From Verrucomicrobiota bacterium (GTDB lineage Bacteria; Verrucomicrobiota; Verrucomicrobiia; CAIQCK01), in assembly GCA_016235595.1 (NCBI GenBank), contig JACRJX010000029.1:124001-188000 (forward strand): a DNA stretch of 64,000 nt, given 5' to 3'. The notes beneath the pieces are model-generated. The model did not search any database and was not told the DNA's origin. It saw nothing but the letters and a program-made list of their open reading frames with translations. This document shows, one piece after another, positions 27,541-36,000 of the stretch. Position 1 is the stretch's first letter. Every line of letters begins with the position of its first letter. Both the position numbers and the translations under genes were made by a program.

Positions 27541-30189
27541 TTACTGTCCGCCCGCCGGCGGATGCCCCTTCACATCGGGCAGGTAACGATGCAGCGCCTC
27601 GCGTTTCTTGACCGGCACCATCTCGTCCCACTCCATCAACGGTTTCACCTCCGGCACGGATGTCTTCGTCCGGAACCGCATCGTCACAATCTGTTGCGGG
27701 CGCACCGGAAACTTGTAAGTGGGTCCGCCGCGCAACAGCTCGCGATGACCGCCAACCAGATCGGTCAGCGCCGCGTCGAGGTGCGGCAAGTTCAGCGTCA
27801 CACTCGCCTTGCCAGCGCGGCCGAGGCATTCCGCCAGCCGCAATTCGATCTCGCTGCCCTCGCGCCGCATCGCCTCGACGATCACGTTGTCGCTGCTCTG
27901 CACGAACGACATCGGCTTGGCTGGCGCGCCTCCGTCCACCGTAACCGGCGGATCGTTGAACTCCCATGCCATCCGGGGAATTCGCGCGGTCGTGAAATCG
28001 CCCGCGTGCGCCGCGAGCGCGTAGCGCAACACATGATTCCCTGCGCCGCTGAGCCAGGCGTTCGGATAGCCGCGATATTTTTCACAGGCGTTGTAGAGAT
28101 AGATGATCGGCGTGCTTCCATTCAACTCGCGTCCGCTGAGGCCCCGGTCGAACAACGCCACGCCCGCGCCGGCCATCTGGTAGTGCGACCAGCGCACAGC
28201 CGGCGTGACGCCTTTTGCCGTGCCGGTCAGCGACGGATTCGGTTCCGACCACGCCGCGTGCGAGAAACCATACGGAACACCACGGCGCACTTCGCACACC
28301 GGCGCGGCGAGCGGGAACTCCGCCACGACCACCGTGCGGTCGGGGATGTCGTTCAACTCCGTCTCGAAATCAATCCGCGGGTAGTCGTTGTAGAACACCA
28401 TCATCCGCCGCAGCTTGCTGCCGCCGATGAACACCGACTCCGCCTCCACCACCGTGGCAATCGGCCCCGTGGTGACCGTCAGTTTCGGGGCGGTCTGCGT
28501 CGAGTCGGCCACGCGGTTGCGTTCGGGCCGCTCCACCATGTGGTCGGCGGGATTACCGATTTTCTTCTTCGGTTGCTCCGCGACGATGACGTTCGCCGGC
28601 CCGCCGAGCAGTTCGCGCCCGGACGGTTTCAGCTTGAGACTGACGAGCGCGCCCGTGGCCGGGTCGAGCCGCACCGAATAGCGTTTGGTTTCGATGGTCT
28701 TGGGCAACTCGATGTGTTTCGCCGGTGGCGGCGGCTGGTCGCTGGTCTTGATTGCCGTGATTCCAACCGACGGCACTTGGGGCATGAACAAGCAGCGATG
28801 CTCCGAAATCGCCTGCCTTGTCATGCCCACGACATCTCCTCCGCCCCACACGGGGTCATGGCGTTGCCAATTGAGTGGGTTGAACAACGCGCGACCATCT
28901 TCCTTGGGCGCAAGTGATTTAAGGGAGTCACGACTGACCCGGCATGCCACTCTGCACAGGTGGAAGAAGCGATCTTGCGCATCCCAGGATTTGTCATGCA
29001 CAAACACCATTCCGCCGGCGGCGCCCCAAAGCGTGTTCCGGTCCATGTTCAGCAACAGCGCCAGCCAGCCCTGATAGAGGTGCTGGGAAGGATACGTGTA
29101 GTTCGAACGCAGGCTGGCGATGGTCGCCAACATTTCCATCGCTTGATGCTTTTGCTCCCAATAACGGTACCATGACTTCACTTCCGGGTTCTGAATCCAG
29201 AACGAGTTGTAGGTGAACTCCGTGCCGCCGCGCATCGTCGGCAGCGAAATCGCGCCGGACTTGATGCCGGGCAGCACCGCATCGAGGTAACGGCCTGGCG
29301 TGGAGAACTTCACGTCGAACTCCGGCGCAACCTTCTTGAACTGTTGCAGGAATTCGGACGGATACGATTTGCAGATCGGCGCGAGGCTGTAGTCACCGCT
29401 GCCACCGAGGATCAACACCGGTGCGCCCGCCGGTGTGCGGCGTGGCGCGCTCTTCAAATCGCCGGCATCCGGTCGCTTCCTGTCCTTGTCGGCCGCCAGC
29501 GGTTCGATGCGGATGCGAATGTCGTCGGCGAGCGACAGCAACTGTTTTTCCGTCAGCGGCGCTTTCGCGCCGAACATCGGCCGCCATTCGAGATAGTGGC
29601 CGGGGCTGATGGCCAGTGTCCGCGTGCCGTCGGGCGACTCGAGCCAGTGCATCGTGTTGCCGGTCGGGTTTAGCCGGCAGTAAACCAGTGCATCGAGACC
29701 GAGGCCGGCGACGATCTGCGCCATCTGCTCGTGAACGCCGCAGACATCAATCATCCAGCTCAGCCGCGGTCGGACGCCCATGACCTGTTGCTGCCATCGC
29801 AGGCCTTCGACGCCCATCTTCACCAGCGCCTCGCCGCCGGAAAGATTGATGGTCGGTTCCAGGAAGAACGCGTTGACCAACTCGACGCGGCCCTGCCGGA
29901 CGCGCTCCTTCAACTCCGCGAACCGTTGCGGCGCGAAGTTGGCGATCGCGATCATGTTGTTGCACTCGGAGAGCGCGAAATTGTAGTTGGCGTCGTCGCG
30001 AACGCGGTCGAGGTGATCGAGATAGGAATTGGCACAGTAGTTCCGCTCGGTGGACCAGTCGGTGAGCCAGCCACAGCTTGCCGGGTGAAAGTTGGAAATC
30101 ACATACACCTGCCGGGGCGGCTCGGCTTGGGTAACGGCGGCACAAGCCAGGTGGACACCGATAACGAGGAGGAGTCGGAGTGTCTTCAT
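27541..30189 (-). CDS. Secreted divergent GH38-like protein
   Basis: 882 residues with a signal peptide (MKTLRLLLVIGVHLACAAVT). GH38 order is kept: VISNFHPASCGWL (His35), LVNAFFLEPTINLSGGEAL, and RLSWMIDVCGVHEQMAQIVA with Asp148 at the nucleophile position. The late zinc motif DEHTWG of the other two paralogues is replaced by MDRNTLWGAAGG near 380-392, so the metal site differs. The C-terminal half is beta-rich. It may be a mannosidase-like enzyme with altered specificity. Its start overlaps the stop of the upstream URO-D-fold gene by 4 bases (ATGA), indicating coupled translation. Confidence 0.8.
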   Translation of the reverse strand: MKTLRLLLVIGVHLACAAVTQAEPPRQVYVISNFHPASCGWLTDWSTERNYCANSYLDHLDRVRDDANYNFALSECNNMIAIANFAPQRFAELKERVRQGRVELVNAFFLEPTINLSGGEALVKMGVEGLRWQQQVMGVRPRLSWMIDVCGVHEQMAQIVAGLGLDALVYCRLNPTGNTMHWLESPDGTRTLAISPGHYLEWRPMFGAKAPLTEKQLLSLADDIRIRIEPLAADKDRKRPDAGDLKSAPRRTPAGAPVLILGGSGDYSLAPICKSYPSEFLQQFKKVAPEFDVKFSTPGRYLDAVLPGIKSGAISLPTMRGGTEFTYNSFWIQNPEVKSWYRYWEQKHQAMEMLATIASLRSNYTYPSQHLYQGWLALLLNMDRNTLWGAAGGMVFVHDKSWDAQDRFFHLCRVACRVSRDSLKSLAPKEDGRALFNPLNWQRHDPVWGGGDVVGMTRQAISEHRCLFMPQVPSVGITAIKTSDQPPPPAKHIELPKTIETKRYSVRLDPATGALVSLKLKPSGRELLGGPANVIVAEQPKKKIGNPADHMVERPERNRVADSTQTAPKLTVTTGPIATVVEAESVFIGGSKLRRMMVFYNDYPRIDFETELNDIPDRTVVVAEFPLAAPVCEVRRGVPYGFSHAAWSEPNPSLTGTAKGVTPAVRWSHYQMAGAGVALFDRGLSGRELNGSTPIIYLYNACEKYRGYPNAWLSGAGNHVLRYALAAHAGDFTTARIPRMAWEFNDPPVTVDGGAPAKPMSFVQSSDNVIVEAMRREGSEIELRLAECLGRAGKASVTLNLPHLDAALTDLVGGHRELLRGGPTYKFPVRPQQIVTMRFRTKTSVPEVKPLMEWDEMVPVKKREALHRYLPDVKGHPPAGGQ

Positions 30190-31388
30190 ATTGCCTCATC
30201 AAATTCACCAAGCTGCAACGGATAGCGGCCGAACTCGCGAACCAGTTTCACCACGTAGTCGTAGCTCTGTCCCGACACGGCGCTGGAGACGGAGTGATCG
30301 CTCTGAAAAATCAGGCCGCCACCCTTGGCTGCGTTGAGCTTGCGCAGCACCTCGCGCTTGATCGCGTCGCGGTTGCCGCTTTCCCAGACCTGCACGTCGC
30401 TGTTGCCGCAAAAACCGAGGCGGTGGCCGTATTGCCGGCGCAACTCAACGGCGTCGAGACCCGCCTTGACCTCGAGCGGGTTGTAGGCATCCAGCCCGAT
30501 CTCGATGTAATCCTCCAGGATCGCCTTCACGTTGCCACAACCGTGATAGATCGCCGGCAGGCCGTGCGCGTGCGCCAACGCAATCATCTGCGCGACCCAC
30601 GGTTTGAAGTATTGCCGCCAGTAAGCCGGCGACATGAATGTGCATTTCTTGTAAGCCACGTCTCCCCAAATCGCGAAACCATCGAGCAGGCCCGCGCCGG
30701 CATCGATCTCGGCCTTCGCCATCGCGAGATAGAACGCGCCGATGCGGTTGATGACCTCGCCCATCTCGTCGGGATGCTCGCCCATCCACATCATCATGTT
30801 TTCCTGGCCGACGAGCCGCGTCAGGCATTCACTCACTTCGATCATGCTGCCGTAGACGGGAAAGTCCGGCCGCAGCGACTTCACGGTCTCAATCCACGCC
30901 GGCGAGTTGCGCTGAAAACCGTCGCCCACGCCGGCGATCTGGTTGTCGCCCGCACAGAAGAACCGCCGCTGGTCGCCGGGCGGATCGAACTCGGCACGCT
31001 GGAGCTTCTCGAACGAGTCCGTCTCCCACGAGCGCATCTCCGGCATCGGATAGGAAAAATGTTTGTGCATGATCGCGCCAAAGCCGGTCTTCACCGTGAC
31101 CTCCTCTGGCGTTTCGGCCAGCGTCTCGAACGGCCGTATCCACGGGTCCATGTTCGGAATCGTGACGATCCAATCGAGGTCGTAGTGGTAGTAAGGGCTG
31201 GCGTCGGCCGCGAGGCCGAGTTCCTCGCGCCAGCGCCGGGTGAAGCCGCCCCAAAAGAAATCGCTGATCGGCACGCGGTCCGGCTCCTGGTGGCGGAGCG
31301 CCTTGTTCATGCGGTCGAGCTTCCGCAGCGTGTTCTCCTTGCGCGCCGCAACTCCGGCGGCCTTCCCTGTCGTGTCGAACATGCTCAT
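30186..31388 (-). CDS. URO-D-fold methyltransferase-like protein
   Basis: 400 residues of the uroporphyrinogen decarboxylase superfamily. The sequence lacks the haem-biosynthetic HemE N-terminal signature and instead has IYHGCGNVKAILEDYIEIGL near 280, a His-x-Cys element like the zinc-thiolate site of MtaA/MtbA corrinoid methyltransferases, plus GFCGNSDVQVWESGN. Cytoplasmic: no signal peptide. Such paralogues are common in PVC glycan loci; transfer of methyl groups from methylated sugars is an inference. It is the first gene of the 20 kb minus-strand run, divergent from the AraC-family gene and coupled to GH38. A relic of a second copy's 5' end is at 32375-32573. Confidence 0.75.
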   Translation of the reverse strand: MSMFDTTGKAAGVAARKENTLRKLDRMNKALRHQEPDRVPISDFFWGGFTRRWREELGLAADASPYYHYDLDWIVTIPNMDPWIRPFETLAETPEEVTVKTGFGAIMHKHFSYPMPEMRSWETDSFEKLQRAEFDPPGDQRRFFCAGDNQIAGVGDGFQRNSPAWIETVKSLRPDFPVYGSMIEVSECLTRLVGQENMMMWMGEHPDEMGEVINRIGAFYLAMAKAEIDAGAGLLDGFAIWGDVAYKKCTFMSPAYWRQYFKPWVAQMIALAHAHGLPAIYHGCGNVKAILEDYIEIGLDAYNPLEVKAGLDAVELRRQYGHRLGFCGNSDVQVWESGNRDAIKREVLRKLNAAKGGGLIFQSDHSVSSAVSGQSYDYVVKLVREFGRYPLQLGEFDEAI

Positions 31389-31412
31389 GGGTGAAGCGCT
31401 TTCCTGTAATGA

Positions 31413-31441
31413 TCCGTAGTGACGGGCGCATTGTTACTCAA
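31413..31441 (-). promoter_or_regulatory. Candidate promoter of the 20 kb catabolic run
   Basis: Minus-strand TTGAGT (31441-31436), a 17-base spacer and TACGGA (31418-31413). Transcription would start near 31406, about 18 bases before the ATG at 31388, with AGGAAAG as ribosome-binding site. The 71-base divergent gap to the AraC-family start leaves room for one activator site overlapping or flanking this promoter. Confidence 0.4.
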
Positions 31442-31459
31442 TTCTTGTGGCGGTCGTCT

Positions 31460-32356
31460 ATGTCCGCTAAAGTCAAAGTTGTGTCTGATCCGCTCAAGGG
31501 CCGAATCAACCGCGGAGCTTACGACCGGCCGTTTTCCGGCGTGGGCGTCGAGTTCGATCCGCTCGGCGTGAAGCCGGGGCGCACCGGCATCACGCTGCAC
31601 GAGAGCGGGTTCATCCCGGCCAATGCCGCATGGAATTTTCCCAGCGTCTTCAGCCCGTTCTGGAGGCTCTATTACAACGGCAAACGCGGCCACTGTGTGC
31701 TGTTTGGCGAACGCATGGTCGAGTTGACGCCGGCGCATTTGATGCTGATCCCGCCGCACTGTCTTTTCCACTGTCTCGGAGGAAATCCGGTGCCCACTTT
31801 CTGGCTGGCGTTCAGTTTTACGCGCAAGCTCTCGCCCGGCCAAAGTGTGCCGGTGTTGTTGCGGCCACGCGACACCGAGTTGTGTCTTATTCGGGACTTG
31901 CGCCGGCTCATTCTTGCCGACGAGGGGTGGGAGCCCACCGACGCGATCTATCGCAACAGTCTCGCGCTGTTGCAGGTCGTCCTCTCCCGCCGGGAACTCC
32001 GCTGGCAGCCGCCGCTGCCGGAGCAACTCGATCGGGTCCGGCGGCACATTGAGGAGAATCTGCGCGCAAAACTCACCATGCCGCTGTTGGCGAAAAGCGC
32101 CGGCCTGAGCGTCGCGGGTTTCAACCGCGCCTTCCGCCGCCATTTTGCAGCGTCGCCTGCGCGCTACGTCACGGAGATGCGCGTGCGCGAGGCGGCGCGG
32201 TTGTTGCTGCAAACCGAAGAGACCATTGATGCCATCGCGGAGCAGACCGGCTTCCCCAACCGCGCCTACTTCAGCCGCGTGTTCAAGCAAGTTACCGACG
32301 AAGCACCCGCCGGTTTCCGCCGGAAGCATCACCGCCAGGATTCAGCGGACTCCTGA
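31460..32356 (+). CDS. AraC-family transcriptional regulator
   Basis: 298 residues from the ATG at 31460; a longer frame from GTG 31391 would overlap the divergent promoter region and was rejected. The N-terminal half is a cupin-like sensing domain (KRGHCVLFGERMVELTPAHL, LIPPHCLFHCLGG). The C-terminal 100 residues hold two helix-turn-helix units: MPLLAKSAGLSVAGFNRAFR and TIDAIAEQTGFPNRAYFSRV. Such regulators usually activate an adjacent sugar operon on binding its sugar. Being divergent from the URO-D/GH38/RhaT run with only 71 bases between, it is the obvious candidate regulator of that run. Confidence 0.9.
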   Translation: MSAKVKVVSDPLKGRINRGAYDRPFSGVGVEFDPLGVKPGRTGITLHESGFIPANAAWNFPSVFSPFWRLYYNGKRGHCVLFGERMVELTPAHLMLIPPHCLFHCLGGNPVPTFWLAFSFTRKLSPGQSVPVLLRPRDTELCLIRDLRRLILADEGWEPTDAIYRNSLALLQVVLSRRELRWQPPLPEQLDRVRRHIEENLRAKLTMPLLAKSAGLSVAGFNRAFRRHFAASPARYVTEMRVREAARLLLQTEETIDAIAEQTGFPNRAYFSRVFKQVTDEAPAGFRRKHHRQDSADS

Positions 32357-32374
32357 TGGGTGTCACGCGGGGGT

Positions 32375-32573
32375 TCACTTGGCCGACGGTTCCGTCATGG
32401 GCCGGACCGTGTGCTTCACCGGCCACGAGGCGCGGTCGGCGCTGCGGTAGAGTCCGATCTTCTCGACGGAGATCGGTTTCAAACCAAGTTTCAATGCGGT
32501 CGAGTTTCCGCAGTATGTTCTCCTTGCGCGACGTGCCGTCGGCAACTTTCAGTGTCATGTCGAACATGCCCAT
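32375..32573 (-). pseudogene. Fusion scar: 5' end of a URO-D-fold gene joined to 3' end of a beta-helix gene
   Basis: The minus strand starts at ATG 32573 with GGAG upstream and reads MGMFDMTLKVADGTSRKENI then LRKLDRI, matching the start of the URO-D protein at 31388 (MSMFDTTGKAAGVAARKENT, LRKLDRM). After that codon the frame is lost, but another frame immediately continues ALKLGLKPISVEKIGLYRS, then ADRASWPVKHTVRPMTEP and a TGA at 32375. This is the C-terminal tail of a beta-helix protein very like that ending at 36944 (FKLGFKRFPIEKIGLYRS). The junction is near 32500. So two genes of the same families were joined by deletion and the product is dead. It is convergent with the AraC-family gene, 18 bases away. 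Confidence 0.75.
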
Positions 32574-32587
32574 GGTTCTTTCTCCGT

Positions 32588-32622
32588 GATTCGCGATCTG
32601 TGACTCGCAACTCGCGACTCGT
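32588..32622. repeat. Five tandem heptamers of GAYTCGC type
   Basis: GATTCGC, GATCTGT, GACTCGC, AACTCGC and GACTCGT follow each other without gaps (35 bases). They lie 14 bases upstream of the fusion-scar start and 8 bases from the SGNH-hydrolase stop. A dispersed intergenic microrepeat is likely; it may have assisted the rearrangement that made the scar. Confidence 0.55.
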
Positions 32623-32630
32623 GTTGGCGG

Positions 32631-33455
32631 CTACTTAAGGGCGCTTTGAATTGCTGCGGCCACCTGCTTGCCGAGCAGGTCGTAGCCCTCGCCGTTGAAG
32701 TGAACGTCCTTCGGCGGCTGCACCTTCGCGAGGTGCGGGGTGATGAACGCGAAGAGGTCGTTGATCGCGGCGCCTTGCTTCTGCATGAGCGCGGCGGCCG
32801 CGGCGTTCCGCTCGACGATGGAGGCGGCGGTCTGCTTCTTCGGCGGGTCGTCGGGAATCGGCGTGGTGCTGGCCCAGATGAGTTTCGCGCCGGTCTTCTT
32901 CATGCGTTCGATGAGTTGTTCCAGCCGCTGCGTGTAGTCCGCGATCGGCGTGTTGCGATCGTGGATGCCGAAGTTGAAGTGGATGACGTCCCATTTCCCG
33001 TCGCCGAGCCAGACATCCATCTTCTTGATGCCGGTGGCGGTCGGGCCGCAGTTGGCTGGCGCGCGATGGACGTTGACCTTGCCGGCGAGGGCTTTGCGCG
33101 TCGCTTGCGTGTAGCCGCGCGAGACCGAGTCGCCGATGAGCAGCACACGTGGCAGCTTGGGGTCGTCCTGCACGAAGTCCCAAGCGCTCGACCTGCCGGC
33201 GATCTTCTCGCGTTTGTGGATGGGCAGATAAAAGCCGCCGAGGTTCTCCTGCAACGTGCGCTCCCATGCCTGTTGTTCGGGCGGGAGCTTGGCAACAAGC
33301 GCAGCGTAGCGTTCGTCAACGAGCTTGTCGGCGGCGGCCTTCTGCGCGGCGGCTTCCTTGGCGTTTGTCGGCTCGCCCTTCGGCGGCGCTTTCTGTTGTG
33401 CGTGTGACGCCACGAGCGAAGCGAGCAGCAGAAGTGTGATGGTGAGTTTATTCAT
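32631..33455 (-). CDS. Secreted SGNH/GDSL hydrolase
   Basis: 274 residues with a signal peptide (MNKLTITLLLLASLVASHAQ). The SGNH blocks are visible: VLLIGDSVSRGY with nucleophile Ser110, the oxyanion Gly/Asn region (APANCGPTATGI and IHFNFGIHD), and the C-terminal Asp-x-x-His as PPKDVHFNGEGY. A Lys/Ala-rich linker at 22-45 separates signal and catalytic domain. These enzymes usually deacetylate or de-esterify polysaccharides. It is 56 bases downstream of the haem-propeller gene on the same strand and so belongs to the second glycan block. Confidence 0.85.
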   Translation of the reverse strand: MNKLTITLLLLASLVASHAQQKAPPKGEPTNAKEAAAQKAAADKLVDERYAALVAKLPPEQQAWERTLQENLGGFYLPIHKREKIAGRSSAWDFVQDDPKLPRVLLIGDSVSRGYTQATRKALAGKVNVHRAPANCGPTATGIKKMDVWLGDGKWDVIHFNFGIHDRNTPIADYTQRLEQLIERMKKTGAKLIWASTTPIPDDPPKKQTAASIVERNAAAAALMQKQGAAINDLFAFITPHLAKVQPPKDVHFNGEGYDLLGKQVAAAIQSALK

Positions 33456-33511
33456 CGATTAATCTCCAAGTGTTCACCGCCTTTGGTTTGATACCCGACC
33501 CGCTTGATCTT

Positions 33512-35818
33512 TTACCGATGCCACGACGGCGCGAAGAACGCGATGGCCTCATCGAACGTCGCTTTGCGCCGGAAATTCGCCGGGTTGTAGGCGGGGTCTT
33601 TCGGGTCGGCCTTGGCCCAATGCGGATGCTGGCGGCCAAAGTAGCTGCCGTAGAACTGATAGTTGGTGTCCACCCAACGGCTCAAGACCATCAGCTCCAT
33701 CGCCGTGAGCAGCTTCGTGTGATCGTTCTTGGTATTCTTCGGGTGCGCCGGGTCGGTCAGCATCGCGATCAGCTTGCTGGCGTGGCTGCCCAGACTTTTC
33801 GGCGGCAGATAGGCGCCGTTGTAATTGCCGCGGTCGCCCTGCCGGAACGATGTGAACTCCGGAATGATCGGCCCCGCCAATTCCTTGCAGGCAAGCTCTT
33901 CGTAGGAGGTGTTGTAGAACTGAGTGACTTCGCCGGTGAGCTTGAGGTTGCCGGCGGGTTCCTTTCCGCCGTGGCAATTGACGCACTTGGCGTCGAAGAG
34001 CGGCTGGATGTCGGTCGGGTAATGAATGACCTGGCCGGCGTGGCCATCATCACACGGCTGCGGTTGGGCCGTGCTGGGCGCGCGGGTCAACGCCAGCAGC
34101 TTCGCCGACGCGCCGCCGGTCGCGGCGGTGTGGCTGGCTTGGCCGTGGCAGCCGGTGCAGGAGCGCATCTCGCCCGGCGCGTAGTTGACGTAAGTCCGCT
34201 CGCGTTGGAGTTCGCGGAAGTTTTCATCGAGTGCCTGAAAGAAAATGCTGCGTTGAGCCGGCACGACGAAGTGCGCAGAGCCGTCCTTCTCGACCGGCAC
34301 GATGCCCCACTGCACGCGCGGCCAGAGAGCGGCTTTCCAGCTTGAGCTGCTGTTGGACGGCGACCATCGCCTGCCGGTGGACCAGTAGCGGGGCAGGGCC
34401 TCGTTGATGCGCAGCCATTTGACTTCGCCCGGCTTCACGCCTTCCATGCCATGATAGACGTTCGCGACGACGCAGACGGCTTGGTTGTTCGCCGCGTACT
34501 TGGGATCGCGCTGTGACGACACCGCTGGCGGCACCGGCCGCGCGACCAGCGGCGTGGGATGCCAGCACGACAGCTCCGCGTCAGCATGGACCGGACGGTG
34601 GCGGCCTTCGGTGTCAATGAGGTAGAGCGCATAGGCGTTAGCCACGTCCTTGTAATGATCGGTGGGATTGACCTTGTAAGAGACCAGGAACTCGTGGTCG
34701 CTGACGGGAAACGGATGCGTGTAGAGGTGTCCCGATTTGCCATTGCGATCCCGGACGTAGGTGCCTTCTTTCGTCTGAAAAGCCCAGCCGGGTTCTTCGC
34801 GCCGCGGAATAAAGACTTGCGGAGTGATATTGACGACCGGGTATCGGGGATCGCCTTTGATGAAGCCCGGTTCGTCTGGATCGGGACCGCGCTCGCGCAT
34901 GCCCATGCCGAAGTCCACCAACAGGATCGCGCCGAGACAGCCGCCCTGCGGATAGTGGCACGTGCCGACGCTCACAAAGCGATGACTGCTGCCCGGCAAA
35001 GGCTGCGGATACATATAAACGGTCGTGTCGTCGTCGGCGAGGCCGTAGAGTTCCTGCGGCCTGCTGCCGTCAGGGTTCATCGCCCAGACGGTCTTGGCCA
35101 CGCGGGCACCCTTGTCCACATATTCCCAGCGGTGATACATCACCCGGCCGTCATCGAGCACCACTGGACAGAACTCGCTGACGGGGCTGCGCGTGAGCTG
35201 CTCGACGTTGCCGCCGTCGGCATCCATCCGGTGCAGTCCCGGCGCAACGAGGCTCGCCGAGCCGCCGCACAGGATCGTGTGCTCGCAACGCGTCGAGGAG
35301 AAAATGATTCTGCCATCGGGCAGGTAGCAGGGATGGATGTCGTCGGTGTGCCAGCCCGCGCGCCATCGCGCTGCTTTCTCCGCTTCGTCCTTGGGCGGCT
35401 GTGAGATCTGGCGCAATCTCGTGCCGTCGGTTCTGACTTCCCAGACGCGGAAACCGGCGCCGGGGTCCTGGCGGAAATCGAAGACGATCTTCTTGGCGTC
35501 GAACGACAGGCTGATCTTGCCGATGAAGCCCTTGCCGCCTGGCATGTCGGCGGCCGTGACGACCGGCCGCTCGGATTTGGTGCGCAGGTTGTAGATGTAG
35601 ATGCCGTTGGCCGCAACGAACCGGTCGGGGCTGGTCCCGTTGTTGATGTCGGTGTAGTAGTGGTCCGAGGAGTAGGGCTTGCGTTTGACGAAAACGATCT
35701 CCTCGAAACCGAGGTCCTTCGGCATGACCTCACCCGCAGCGCCGGGGGAGGTCAGTGCCGATGCGTGTGGCACACACGACAGTGCAAAGACGAGCAGGCT
35801 CAGGATGGCTCTGTTCAT
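33512..35818 (-). CDS. Secreted PD40-propeller, di-haem c-type protein (HzsA-like)
   Basis: 768 residues from the ATG at 35818, which has AAAGGAAG just upstream; an earlier GTG at 35836 would overlap this site. Signal peptide MNRAILSLLVFALSCVPHAS. The central part is a TolB/PD40-type propeller (LPDGRIIFSSTRCEHT, WAMNPDGSRPQELYG). Two c-haem motifs follow: CTGCHGQ near residue 553 and CVNCHGG near 611. Domain order matches the alpha subunit of hydrazine synthase, but the window has no beta or gamma subunit and the family is widespread in non-anammox PVC bacteria. Role unknown; perhaps periplasmic redox chemistry on carbohydrate products. Paralogue at 42635-45118 has three haem motifs. Confidence 0.8.
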   Translation of the reverse strand: MNRAILSLLVFALSCVPHASALTSPGAAGEVMPKDLGFEEIVFVKRKPYSSDHYYTDINNGTSPDRFVAANGIYIYNLRTKSERPVVTAADMPGGKGFIGKISLSFDAKKIVFDFRQDPGAGFRVWEVRTDGTRLRQISQPPKDEAEKAARWRAGWHTDDIHPCYLPDGRIIFSSTRCEHTILCGGSASLVAPGLHRMDADGGNVEQLTRSPVSEFCPVVLDDGRVMYHRWEYVDKGARVAKTVWAMNPDGSRPQELYGLADDDTTVYMYPQPLPGSSHRFVSVGTCHYPQGGCLGAILLVDFGMGMRERGPDPDEPGFIKGDPRYPVVNITPQVFIPRREEPGWAFQTKEGTYVRDRNGKSGHLYTHPFPVSDHEFLVSYKVNPTDHYKDVANAYALYLIDTEGRHRPVHADAELSCWHPTPLVARPVPPAVSSQRDPKYAANNQAVCVVANVYHGMEGVKPGEVKWLRINEALPRYWSTGRRWSPSNSSSSWKAALWPRVQWGIVPVEKDGSAHFVVPAQRSIFFQALDENFRELQRERTYVNYAPGEMRSCTGCHGQASHTAATGGASAKLLALTRAPSTAQPQPCDDGHAGQVIHYPTDIQPLFDAKCVNCHGGKEPAGNLKLTGEVTQFYNTSYEELACKELAGPIIPEFTSFRQGDRGNYNGAYLPPKSLGSHASKLIAMLTDPAHPKNTKNDHTKLLTAMELMVLSRWVDTNYQFYGSYFGRQHPHWAKADPKDPAYNPANFRRKATFDEAIAFFAPSWHR

Positions 35819-35874
35819 GGTCGTTCTTCCTTTCACGAGTTCATTTCCAACTTCTCGCCGCGCTTCGTTTCGGG

Positions 35875-35985
35875 CTAGACCAGTCTTTTAGTCGAAGAAC
35901 CAAGCATCCGCCATTTACCGTCAATCGTCGAGGCGATTTCCAGTTTCGTGACGTTGCCCGCCTCCTGGCTGGCATTCAGTTTCAC
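35875..35985 (-). pseudogene. Possible 3' remnant of a coding gene (36 codons)
   Basis: The gap between the haem-propeller gene and the isomerase-like gene contains a minus-strand frame (VKLNASQEAGNVTKLEIAST then IDGKWRMLGSSTKRLV, stop at 35875). It reads like the end of a beta-sandwich domain. It could start at GTG 35985, but there is no convincing ribosome-binding site. Best explained as a leftover 3' end of a deleted gene. Confidence 0.35.
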
Positions 35986-36000
35986 TCACCAGCAGCCGGT

